Source of the DNA: SMBSF63 sp034003545
GTDB taxonomy: Bacteria; Chloroflexota; Anaerolineae; Anaerolineales; Anaerolineaceae
Direction: 5' to 3'
Length of the DNA stretch: 64,000 nt
Assembly: GCA_964447155.1 (NCBI GenBank)
Contig: CAYURM010000008.1
Coordinates: forward strand, 1 to 64,000
The translations under genes and the position numbers were made by a program. Below are positions 18,575 to 26,537 of the stretch, piece after piece; the first letter of the stretch is position 1, and each line of letters opens with the position of its first letter. The notes under the pieces are model-generated. The model did not search any database, was not told the DNA's origin, and saw only the letters and a list, made by a program, of their open reading frames with translations.

Positions 18575-19864
18575 TTACTGAAGATCGGGTAATTCGGCGG
18601 TAACGTTCTCATTCCACCAACCGACACCCACTTCACAGGTGCCCCAGATAGCAAAGCAGTCCAGGTCGGCCTGTTCAAATTTTTCACCTTCTGCCAGGAC
18701 CACATTGCCCTGGTTGTCGGTGATCGGGCCAGTGAAGACACTGAAACGATCCATTTCACCAGACTTGAATTTTTCGACTGTCTCTTCGATCATCGCCCAA
18801 TCTTCTGGCAGCTTCTCTTTGATCTCTACCATACCAGGAGTCAATTCCTGATCTTCCATGAAGCCGTAGATGCCCACACCGCCTTCAGCCGAGTCAAAAT
18901 AGTCCCAGCCGGGCGTATAGGTGCCGTCTTGCAAACCATTGGCGATGCGCACAAACTCGGGGCCCCAGTTCCAGTACGGAACGGTCAGGCAGCGGTCTGC
19001 CGTGCAGGAGCCCACCCAGTCATAGGTGATGCCCCACACGTCGCCGCGGGCCTGGGCAGCCAGCGCTGGCGCAGGCGTATCCGCACCGGTGAAGACCACA
19101 TTGGCGCCGGCATCAAACAGCGAGTCAGCCGCTTCGCGTTCCACAATCGGGTCATGCCAGGTGCTCAGCCAGCGCACATCCATCGTGCATTCGGGGCAGG
19201 TTTTCTGCAGGCCCAAAGCAAAGGCATTCCCCAGGCGGGTTTCTTCAGGAATCGGGAAAGTGGCCGTATAACCGGTTTTGGTTGCGCCGTCCAGCTTGTT
19301 GCGCGAACCAGCGATCATCCCGGATACATACTTCATGTTTTCCACAGCGCCCATCAAGTTACCGAAGTTTTCTTCGTTAGATTTGAAACCGCTGATGTGA
19401 ATGAAATACTGGCCCGGGAAATCAGCCGCAACCATTTCCATCGAATCCATATAGCCAAAAGAGCCGCCGATGATCAGGTCAAAACCCTTGCGAGCCAACG
19501 CGCGGAAAACCTGCTCGGAGTCGGCGCCTTCAGCAACGGACTCAACATACGCCGTGTGAATGTTATTCCCATTTTCTTCCAGGTACTGCAGCCCTTCCCA
19601 CTGTGCCTGTGACCAGCCGCCATCATCATGCACAGAAAGCAGTACGGCTCCTACATTGAATTTTCCTTCAACAATCTCGGGGATCTGCATTTGGCCGGCA
19701 GCGGATTCTTCAGCGGCGGGGGCTTCTTCAGCGGCAGGGGCTTCTTCAGCGGCAGGGGCTTCTTCAGCAGCGGGGGCTTCTTCTATCGCGGGTTTGCAAG
19801 CGCTCAACGCAAACACAACAATCATCAATACGACCAGGCTTCGCCATAACAAACTCTTTTTCAT
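18575..19864 (-). CDS. BMP-family nucleoside-binding lipoprotein of the ABC importer
   Basis: 429 residues. The signal peptide ends in the lipobox LSAC (about residues 20-23). Then come repeated APAAEE units (about residues 28-56), a flexible surface linker, and a BMP/PnrA-type periplasmic-binding domain: FNVGAVLLSVHDDGGWSQAQ is the usual start and GADTPAPALAAQ lies in the second lobe. Relatives bind purine nucleosides. GGAGGAG precedes the start. It is the first gene of the importer-PLP operon. The 282 bases upstream contain the hairpin closing the carbamate kinase operon but no clear consensus promoter. Confidence 0.9.
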   Translation of the reverse strand: MKKSLLWRSLVVLMIVVFALSACKPAIEEAPAAEEAPAAEEAPAAEEAPAAEESAAGQMQIPEIVEGKFNVGAVLLSVHDDGGWSQAQWEGLQYLEENGNNIHTAYVESVAEGADSEQVFRALARKGFDLIIGGSFGYMDSMEMVAADFPGQYFIHISGFKSNEENFGNLMGAVENMKYVSGMIAGSRNKLDGATKTGYTATFPIPEETRLGNAFALGLQKTCPECTMDVRWLSTWHDPIVEREAADSLFDAGANVVFTGADTPAPALAAQARGDVWGITYDWVGSCTADRCLTVPYWNWGPEFVRIANGLQDGTYTPGWDYFDSAEGGVGIYGFMEDQELTPGMVEIKEKLPEDWAMIEETVEKFKSGEMDRFSVFTGPITDNQGNVVLAEGEKFEQADLDCFAIWGTCEVGVGWWNENVTAELPDLQ

Positions 19865-20100
19865 TTGAACTCCTCCATTTTTATTGGTCTAGTCCTATAC
19901 CATAGAAACTACGACAAACGAACGGAACAAATTGAAAATCTTTATTACCTCCTTTTCATCTATGATTTGGGGATTCGATGGCACAGTGTCAACTTCTCTC
20001 ATCCATATCTGTGCGTTGGACATTTTATTTTACCCCTAAGCGCTTATCTGTGTATTGCTTTATAGAAAAATTGGTACAAAATTTACAACAAACGATGTTC

Positions 20101-20136
20101 GGTTTGGGGAAATCGGTAGCCCGATTTCCCCAAACC
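20101..20136 (-). terminator. strong stem-loop after carbamate kinase
   Basis: GGTTTGGGGAAATCGG and its exact complement around a TAGC loop: a perfect 16-bp stem 11 bases after the carbamate kinase stop. It likely closes the gntR-to-arcC transcript before the importer operon begins. Confidence 0.7.
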
Positions 20137-20146
20137 AATTTGTGAT

Positions 20147-21109
20147 TTATTCCACTGTGAAGTGCGTGCCGGTCTCGCCGCGCAGTGCACGGCCAATATT
20201 GGGCGGATCGGTAATCAACGCGGTCTTGCCGCCATTCTCAAGGAACCAGATAATCGCGCCGATCTTGGGCGCCATGGACCCTTTGGCAAAATGCTTGCTT
20301 TCAGCCAGGTACTGTTTGGCTTCGGCCAAAGTGACATGATCCAGTTCCTTCTGGTCCGGTTTGCCAAAATTCAAGGCCACCTTTTCCACTGCGGTGGAGA
20401 TCAGCAGCATATCGGCATCCAGCAGTTGGGCCAGCAAGCTGCTGCCAAAATCTTTATCAATCACTGCGGCTGTACCTTCCAACTGCCCGTCGCCCTTACG
20501 GTCAATGACGGGGATCCCGCCGCCGCCGGTGCTGATCACGGTAATGCCGGCATCGATCAATGCCTTGATCGCGTCCACTTCCACGATCATTTTGGGTAAG
20601 GGAGAAGCAACCACCCGCCGCCAGCCGCGGCCCGCGTCTTCCACCACATCCCAGCCCATCTCTTCCTTACGGCGCATGGCTTCAGCCTCATCCATGAAAC
20701 CACCGATCGGTTTGGTGGGATTCTTGAAAGCGTCATCGTTGATATCAACCAGGGTCTGGGTCACCACCGTCGCCACCGGCTTGTTGATCCCGCGGCGCTT
20801 CAGCTCATTTTGCAGGTTTTGCTGAAAAGCATACCCAATCGCACCCTGCGAATCAGCGCCACACACATCCAGCGGTACTTCATGCAAGCCCTCCACCTTG
20901 GCCGCGATCTCGGAACGGCGCAAAATGAAACCAACCTGCGGGCCATTGCCATGACCGATGGAAATATCCCAACCATCCTCGATCATATCCGCGATATGCC
21001 GGGAGGTTTCTGCTACGGCGTTATACTGATCCTCCACCGATTGGTGAGCCTTGCTTTTGATCAACGCATTGCCGCCAACTGCTACAACCGCTACTTTCTT
21101 TTCTGCCAT
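20147..21109 (-). CDS. arcC: carbamate kinase
   Basis: 320 residues, standard length for the amino-acid-kinase fold. Motifs: VAVGGNAL near the start, GHGNGPQVG (about 53-61), STGGGGIPV, and VIDKDFGSSLLA. The enzyme makes ATP from carbamoyl phosphate and ADP, releasing ammonia and CO2, and in fermenting bacteria this is the energy-yielding step of arginine, agmatine, allantoin and related pathways. Here it follows a YgeW-type carbamoyltransferase by 39 bases, as yqeA accompanies ygeW in E. coli, with no arginine deiminase gene nearby. A good ribosome site (AGGAG) precedes the ATG. Confidence 0.95.
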   Translation of the reverse strand: MAEKKVAVVAVGGNALIKSKAHQSVEDQYNAVAETSRHIADMIEDGWDISIGHGNGPQVGFILRRSEIAAKVEGLHEVPLDVCGADSQGAIGYAFQQNLQNELKRRGINKPVATVVTQTLVDINDDAFKNPTKPIGGFMDEAEAMRRKEEMGWDVVEDAGRGWRRVVASPLPKMIVEVDAIKALIDAGITVISTGGGGIPVIDRKGDGQLEGTAAVIDKDFGSSLLAQLLDADMLLISTAVEKVALNFGKPDQKELDHVTLAEAKQYLAESKHFAKGSMAPKIGAIIWFLENGGKTALITDPPNIGRALRGETGTHFTVE

Positions 21110-21148
21110 GTTTGCTATCTCCTGAGAATATGATTTAACAATAATTTT

Positions 21149-22138
21149 TTACTTATTTGCCATGCACAAGGCCATCACCGACTCGCAAACATACATCTTG
21201 TTCTCTGCTTCATCGAAGATCACCGAGTTAGGACCATCCATTACGCCATCCGTTACTTCCACGTTGCGGTCAGCAGGCAACGGATGCATGAAAATGGCAT
21301 CATCTTTGGCAAGAGCCATCTTGCGTTCATCCGTAATCCAGCTTTCATGCTTTTCGATCATCTTTTTGGCCTCATCCGCATCGGTGGTGGTCATCCACGG
21401 ACCCCAGGACTTTGGATAAATAATATCTGCATCCTTGAATGCTGCTTCCATATCATGAGTGATCTCAAAACTGCCGCCGGACTTCCTGGCTGCTGCCTTG
21501 GCAGATTCAATCGTGCTGTCGGGCAGGTCAAAACCTTCGGGGTATGCCAGAACATAATCCAGACCAAAGCGCGGCAGCTGCAAGGTCATCGAATTGGGAA
21601 TGGACATCGGCTTCTGGTAGGATTCGGCATACGCCCAGGACATGACCATCTTCTTGCGGCGCAGGTCACGGCCTTTCTTTTCCATGATCGTCATCAAATC
21701 GCACAGAATCTGGAAGGGATGGTAGTATTCACATTGCATGTTAAAAACAGGCGTGGGAGAGGCTTCGGCAACCAGGTTGATATATTTATTCCCTACCCCC
21801 CACACATTGCTGTGGCGGATGGCCACTGCGTCATACATACGGCCCAAAATCTGGCCGATTTCACGCTCGGTGTCGCCGTGAGAAATCTGGGTGGATTTGC
21901 TTTCAATAAAAGCAGGGTGGCCGCCCAGATGGGCAAATGCGCTCTCAAAAGCGCCGCGGGTGCGGGTGCTGTTATAGAAGAACAACATCGCCAACACTTT
22001 GTCACGCAGGTAAGGGGTAGGTTCACCCATTGCGCGTTTACGCTTCAGGTCCCAGGCAACATCCAGAACGGTTTCAATTTCTTCAACGGAGAAATCGAGG
22101 TCACACAAAAAATTACGGCCTTTCAAATTGCTTTGCAT
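21149..22138 (-). CDS. ygeW: YgeW-type knotted carbamoyltransferase
   Basis: 329 residues of the ATCase/OTCase fold. The carbamoyl-phosphate loop is STRTR (57-61), followed by HGDTEREIG, a YHPFQ motif (H140-Q143) and MHPLPAD near residue 290. The region MSWAYAESYQKPMSIP and the following THDMEAAFKDADIIYPKSW closely match E. coli YgeW, whose amino-group substrate is unknown. In a catabolic direction it would split an N-carbamoyl compound with phosphate, giving carbamoyl phosphate for the kinase gene just downstream. Neither ornithine (SMG loop) nor aspartate specificity is evident. Confidence 0.88.
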   Translation of the reverse strand: MQSNLKGRNFLCDLDFSVEEIETVLDVAWDLKRKRAMGEPTPYLRDKVLAMLFFYNSTRTRGAFESAFAHLGGHPAFIESKSTQISHGDTEREIGQILGRMYDAVAIRHSNVWGVGNKYINLVAEASPTPVFNMQCEYYHPFQILCDLMTIMEKKGRDLRRKKMVMSWAYAESYQKPMSIPNSMTLQLPRFGLDYVLAYPEGFDLPDSTIESAKAAARKSGGSFEITHDMEAAFKDADIIYPKSWGPWMTTTDADEAKKMIEKHESWITDERKMALAKDDAIFMHPLPADRNVEVTDGVMDGPNSVIFDEAENKMYVCESVMALCMANK

Positions 22139-22200
22139 TTTTTCTCACTCCTTCACAAAAAAATAATGGGTTCGAAAGCTGACATGCGCTCTCTTTTTTC

Positions 22201-24288
22201 TCAGGATGAGCAGCCCAGCGCTCTTTTCATTTCTGCGATGCGCTCTATATCCACCGCATCCAATTGCGCGGATTGCTCAACCCTTGTCCACAATGTACAC
22301 AAACCAGGCCCGGCGTCCAGCGCTGCCACGTCGGTTAAAACCAAAGCCTGGTCGAAATCTCCTGTTCTGGCATACCCTTCAACGAAGGGTAAATACTCAT
22401 CGCCGAAACCCGTTTCGGCGGTAAAGCCCTGTGCATCCGCAGCCTGACCCAGCTCGACAATGGTTTGCCAGTCGCCTGCCTGCTGCGCCAGAGCCGCTTT
22501 GGTGTAATAATAGCACCAGTCATGTGCCGGTTCCCCGCCCAAAATGCGCGGCGGTGTGGATCTCCCATCCATGAGGATCCGATCGACATGCGAAAGGTGC
22601 AGCGTATCCAGCAGGGTATCAGGCACATTGGCTGGCAGCATATCCCCCGCCGGGTCCAGCACTTTCATGCACCCCGGTGCCTGATAGAAAATGGAAAGCA
22701 CATCCGATGTACTGCCGGTGAAACGGGTATTCCGGTAACCGTGGCTGAAAGTCAGGCCTTCTTCCAGGCCAGGCAGTGGAGAACCAACCCGGGTGGACAT
22801 ATCAAAATACTTGTAGGCCATCTCGCCCGTTTCCAGTTCAGGAGCATAGATCCAGTTCACCAGCGGGGTCAGGTCATTGTCGCTAAAGCGCCATAAAGGG
22901 ATCGCATCCGAGATAACCACTGTACCCTCCTGCAAACCCGGCATGCGCCATGCCATCTGCCAGAAATAGGTTTGCAGGGTGCGCCATTCATCACGGTAGA
23001 TGAGCGCATTCTGGAAGTGGAATCCCACCGCCAGCGCCACCAGCCCGCTCAAAATCACCACTTGCGCCTTTGGCCGCACAATCACATCCACCACCGCCAC
23101 CAGGATCAGGCAGGCCCCCGGCATGAAAGGCAGCAGTGAACGATCCCAGGGGAAAGCCAGATTGAGGGGTATATTCGGCACCCAGAACGGCCAGCCCACC
23201 GCTGCCAGCGAAAAACCTCCCAGCAAAACAGCCTGCACCGGCCAGGACGCCAGCCAGCTCTTCTTCTGTCCTTCACCGCCAATATCTGGTCTCCAATTCA
23301 CCATATACAGCAAGCTCAACAAAAAAGTGCCTGCGCTCAACAAAACAGTAAGAGTCAATGCCTCTGCCGGGCGCTTCAGTGCATAGCGCCAGGCCCCGTA
23401 TACAACGGTCTTCCAATCCGTGAGTACACGGTTTCCCAACCCCAGCAAGGCATCCAGCGGTGCTTCCCGCAGGCCATAAAGCAGTTCTGGCCCATACGTG
23501 GGAAAGGAAAAAATGAACACCCGCCAGATGGTAAACGCCGCAAACACGATCAAGTATGGCAGCCAGGCCAGCAGACTGCGTTTCAACCGCTGCTTGCGGT
23601 CAGCCTCATCCCGCAGCACCATCCACACCAAAACCGGACGCAGCAGTTCAAAGCCCATAAAATACTCGATGCCAAAAATACCCAGTGATGCAGCCAGACC
23701 GAAAATGGTCAAAAGCCGGTTTTTTCCTGGCAGCTGCACGGAACGCAGCATCGCCCAGATCGAGAATAAAGTTAAGTCCAATGTTGCAAAATGAAGGATG
23801 AACTGCACCGCAATCGGCTGCTGCTGAAATCCTGGGTAAACCGCAAAAAGCAGCGCCGCCCAGCCCGTCTGGCGCCCATTCTGCGGCCAGATGATCCGCA
23901 AAATTTGCCACAACAGGAAAACACTCAGCCAGCGTAAGCCCAACATGAAAAGGTGGTACGGCCATGCATTTTCCCCAAAGAGGGGAGTGGTCAGGATGTA
24001 GATCCAGGCCGAAAATGGCCGGTCTACCGCCACAAAATCCACAAAACCAGCGGCGCCAAACACATGGTAGTTCCACATGTAGATCCAGTCATCACCGTAC
24101 CATCCCCATAATGGAATAAAAATCCCATAGCTGAGAATGACGGCACCCAGAAATGCCCAGGGTAGTGAACCTTCACTGAAATGAATTCGCCTGATGGTTT
24201 TAAAAAGTTGGCGAGGGAACGAGACTGCTTGCAGGGACGCATTGTGTGCATCCTCCAACTGTTTTCTCGTTCCCTCGCTCGTCATCAT
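22201..24288 (-). CDS. large multi-pass membrane protein, GT-C glycosyltransferase-like
   Basis: 695 residues. Ten to eleven hydrophobic segments lie between about residues 45 and 445, then a roughly 250-residue extracytoplasmic C-terminal domain with helical repeats near the end. A WGWYGDDW motif in the first outside loop resembles the acidic catalytic motif of GT-C enzymes that use polyprenyl-phosphate sugars. It lies between the two carbamoyltransferase genes, 16 bases below one and 62 above the other, clearly in their operon, yet has no metabolic link to them. A GT2 enzyme able to make such a donor is embedded in the neighbouring operon. The family assignment is tentative. Confidence 0.6.
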   Translation of the reverse strand: MMTSEGTRKQLEDAHNASLQAVSFPRQLFKTIRRIHFSEGSLPWAFLGAVILSYGIFIPLWGWYGDDWIYMWNYHVFGAAGFVDFVAVDRPFSAWIYILTTPLFGENAWPYHLFMLGLRWLSVFLLWQILRIIWPQNGRQTGWAALLFAVYPGFQQQPIAVQFILHFATLDLTLFSIWAMLRSVQLPGKNRLLTIFGLAASLGIFGIEYFMGFELLRPVLVWMVLRDEADRKQRLKRSLLAWLPYLIVFAAFTIWRVFIFSFPTYGPELLYGLREAPLDALLGLGNRVLTDWKTVVYGAWRYALKRPAEALTLTVLLSAGTFLLSLLYMVNWRPDIGGEGQKKSWLASWPVQAVLLGGFSLAAVGWPFWVPNIPLNLAFPWDRSLLPFMPGACLILVAVVDVIVRPKAQVVILSGLVALAVGFHFQNALIYRDEWRTLQTYFWQMAWRMPGLQEGTVVISDAIPLWRFSDNDLTPLVNWIYAPELETGEMAYKYFDMSTRVGSPLPGLEEGLTFSHGYRNTRFTGSTSDVLSIFYQAPGCMKVLDPAGDMLPANVPDTLLDTLHLSHVDRILMDGRSTPPRILGGEPAHDWCYYYTKAALAQQAGDWQTIVELGQAADAQGFTAETGFGDEYLPFVEGYARTGDFDQALVLTDVAALDAGPGLCTLWTRVEQSAQLDAVDIERIAEMKRALGCSS

Positions 24289-24304
24289 GTTACTCCGGCT
24301 TCAA

Positions 24305-25258
24305 TTACTCGGTGGCGCCCAGGATCAGGGCCAACAGAGCCATACGCATCACAACACCATTGAAAGCTTCTTCCCAATAGCGGGAGTGGCGGGTGATGTC
24401 AACATCCTCGGGCAGCTCGTCCTGACGGGGCAGGGAATGCAAAATAATGGAATCACTCTTTGCCTTGTCTGCCAGCAGCTGGCGGGTCACCTGGAACTGC
24501 GGCGGGGTCAAGCCCTTGTCGTCTGTAACTTCCTGGCGGGACTTGGTGTAATCGGGCTGCACAACCGGCTCCATATAAACCACATCAGCCTGGTCGATCA
24601 CATCGCGCACATCTTCAGCTTCTTCCCATTTCAGGTTGTAATTCTTCAGATCTTCCATCATCTCAGGCTGAATGCTCATATCATCGGGATGAACCGAGAT
24701 CATCTTGATGTCAAACTGGGAAATGGCATAGGCCATTGAGTGCATGGTGCGCATGCGGAAGTCACCCACGCACAGGAAGGTCAACCCATCGAGGGTGCCT
24801 TTTTCTTTGTAAATGGTATACAGGTCTGTCAAAACCTGGGTGGGGTGTTCGCCCCAGCCGTCACCGGCGTTAATTACAGGAATGCTGGCCCATTTGGCTG
24901 CTTCGTGAGGAGCACCCTGCTGGAAGTGGCGCATCACCAGTGCGTCACCGTAATATTCCAGCATCTTGACGGTATCTTTGATCGATTCCTGGTAGAAATC
25001 ACCGGCACGGGTCATCTTTGCATCAGAGAAACCGGTAACGGCGCCGCCCAGGCGCAGCATGGCTGCTTCATGGGCCAGGCGGGTGCGGGTGCTGGGCTGG
25101 TAAAAAGCGGTAACCAGAGTCTTGCCCTTGAGCAGATCGGTGTTCTGGCGATCTCGGGCAATCGGGGCCAACTCATCGGCGATCTCGAAAACACGGAAAA
25201 ATTCTTCTCGCTCGAAATCTTTCAAACTAAGAATATCACGACCTGAAAAGCTACGCAT
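24305..25258 (-). CDS. aspartate carbamoyltransferase-like enzyme with altered active site
   Basis: 317 residues, clearly of the ATCase catalytic-chain family: QPSTRTR (54-60), MRHFQQGA, INAGDGWGEHPTQ (129-141), HSLPRQDE (274-281) and NGVVMRMALLALILG. Two regions differ from E. coli PyrB. The 80s loop lacks the catalytic Lys84 (the KKGE stretch becomes FYQE), and the TRVQ motif holding Arg229 and Gln231, which grip aspartate, is replaced by EPVV. No pyrI or other pyrimidine gene is nearby. Its place directly after gntR, in one operon with ygeW and carbamate kinase, suggests a catabolic carbamoyltransferase for another amine. The start at 25258 has AGGAGG eight bases upstream. Confidence 0.82.
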   Translation of the reverse strand: MRSFSGRDILSLKDFEREEFFRVFEIADELAPIARDRQNTDLLKGKTLVTAFYQPSTRTRLAHEAAMLRLGGAVTGFSDAKMTRAGDFYQESIKDTVKMLEYYGDALVMRHFQQGAPHEAAKWASIPVINAGDGWGEHPTQVLTDLYTIYKEKGTLDGLTFLCVGDFRMRTMHSMAYAISQFDIKMISVHPDDMSIQPEMMEDLKNYNLKWEEAEDVRDVIDQADVVYMEPVVQPDYTKSRQEVTDDKGLTPPQFQVTRQLLADKAKSDSIILHSLPRQDELPEDVDITRHSRYWEEAFNGVVMRMALLALILGATE

Positions 25259-25291
25259 TGCAAATGCCTCCTGAAATAGAAAAATAGTTTT

Positions 25292-25310
25292 ACTGCCGAC
25301 CATCGGCAGT
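25292..25310 (-). other. small inverted repeat in the gntR-carbamoyltransferase gap
   Basis: ACTGCCGA-CCA-TCGGCAGT, an 8-bp stem with a three-base loop, 40 bases before the carbamoyltransferase start site. It may be an RNA-processing or partial-termination hairpin. There is no T tract. Confidence 0.4.
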
Positions 25311-25350
25311 TTGAGTTATGGCCGGTGCTGTCTCGCACCAGTCTTGCCTC

Positions 25351-26124
25351 CTACTGGACAGGTGCAGCGGGAGGTATCGCCCCGCCCACCCGACGAACGA
25401 TATGAAATCGAAAATATCCCGGCAAGAAATAGCTGGATGAATAATCAATCACTTCACCTTGATCGGTGTACAACGATGCAATGAATTTCAACAAAACATC
25501 GCCGCGCTGAATCTCGAGAGCACGCGCAATCCGGGAGGAAGCGACCACTGCCTGCACCTCGGTCATCGAATTGGTCAAAGCAGAACCGCCCTGGTGCAGC
25601 AGAAAATCCAGCACCGAGCCGGTAAAACCCCCATCAAATGCGGTTCCCGGCAGCACATGCGGGGGCAGAATATCCTGAAGGAAAGCGACCGGCCGGTCAT
25701 CCGTATAGATCACCCGGCTGACCTGGGTCAGGGGGGAGCCGGGCTCCATATCAAAAACCTTTGCCAGCTTCGAATCCGCTTCAATTTTCGACACCCGCAG
25801 GTCACCCATGGAAACATCCAGAGACATGCGCGAAGCCAAAGTCTCAATACTCTCCAGCACCTCAAGGCCGGTATCAATTACATTGGGATGGTCAATCACA
25901 AAAGTACCCACCCCCTGCCGGCGGCGGATCAGTCCCTGCCCCTCAAAAGTGCGCATGGCCTCACGCAGTGTCGCGCGGGAAACCCCCATTTGCCTGGCAA
26001 GCTCCGGCTCTGAAAGCAGCCGTTCGCCCGGCGTCGTCGCGGCAATCAATCCAGCCAGCTGGGACTGTAATCGCTGAAACGTATTCTGTCCACTTCCACC
26101 TGTATATTCACCGTTCTGCGCCAT
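25351..26124 (-). CDS. GntR-family (HutC/UTRA) transcription regulator
   Basis: 257 residues. The N-terminal winged helix-turn-helix is clear: LLSEPELARQMGVSRATLRE followed by GLIRRRQGVGTFV. The C-terminal part (about 90-250) is a UTRA effector domain (SPLTQVSRVIYTDDRPVAF). This type usually represses a catabolic operon until a pathway metabolite binds. It is first in the unit running through both carbamoyltransferases to carbamate kinase. The promoter upstream is flanked by two matching palindromes, implying autoregulation. The start at 26124 has AGGAAG upstream; the in-frame ATG at 26184 is less likely. Confidence 0.9.
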   Translation of the reverse strand: MAQNGEYTGGSGQNTFQRLQSQLAGLIAATTPGERLLSEPELARQMGVSRATLREAMRTFEGQGLIRRRQGVGTFVIDHPNVIDTGLEVLESIETLASRMSLDVSMGDLRVSKIEADSKLAKVFDMEPGSPLTQVSRVIYTDDRPVAFLQDILPPHVLPGTAFDGGFTGSVLDFLLHQGGSALTNSMTEVQAVVASSRIARALEIQRGDVLLKFIASLYTDQGEVIDYSSSYFLPGYFRFHIVRRVGGAIPPAAPVQ

Positions 26125-26445
26125 GCATTCTTCCTGTCTTCTGAAATTCAGCATCCAAAAGGATGATGATCGGTTTTCAATCACGGAATCGACAAACTGT
26201 CCCGAAAACCATACAGCGCTAGCTATGCCAGCGCTGTATCACTCATTATCCAAAATTCACGCCATCCCATCCCAAAAAAAGCCACATCTTGGCTCGCAGC
26301 AAAGCAACCAATAGTTCGCCTTCTCGCTTCATACAAGGGGAGAAGCTGTGCTTGCAGGTTTTATTTCTGGAGAATATTCCTGTCTCTTGCAAAAAATTTT
26401 CAGGCATAGTAGTGATTTAGGGATCCTCAAATTGAGAAGAATGTT

Positions 26446-26468
26446 TGTCCGACAAGCCTTGTCAGACA
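26446..26468. promoter_or_regulatory. putative GntR operator 1
   Basis: TGTCCGACAAG-C-CTTGTCAGACA, an inverted repeat with one mismatch per arm. It lies just downstream of the proposed gntR transcription start (about +9 to +31), a typical repressor position. Confidence 0.65.
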
Positions 26469-26483
26469 TTTTGAGATAAATCT

Positions 26484-26512
26484 AGTTTAACAAAAATCTT
26501 GTTGCTTGTCAA
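26484..26512 (-). promoter_or_regulatory. sigma70-type promoter of gntR
   Basis: On the minus strand, -35 TTGACA (26512-26507), a 17-base spacer and -10 TAAACT (26489-26484). It sits between the two operator-like palindromes. Confidence 0.6.
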
Positions 26513-26523
26513 TTGTCAGACAA
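26513..26523. promoter_or_regulatory. putative GntR operator 2
   Basis: TTGTCAGACAA, a perfect 5-1-5 palindrome matching the half sites of operator 1 and abutting the -35 box. Palindrome centres are 61 bases apart. Elsewhere in 26125-26537 I see only AT-rich sequence. Confidence 0.6.
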
Positions 26524-26537
26524 TATGATTTTTGTCA

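Noticed and set aside
24305..25258. Firm call as pyrB for pyrimidine synthesis.
   Set aside because: Aspartate-binding Arg229/Gln231 and Lys84 equivalents are missing and no pyrimidine gene is adjacent.
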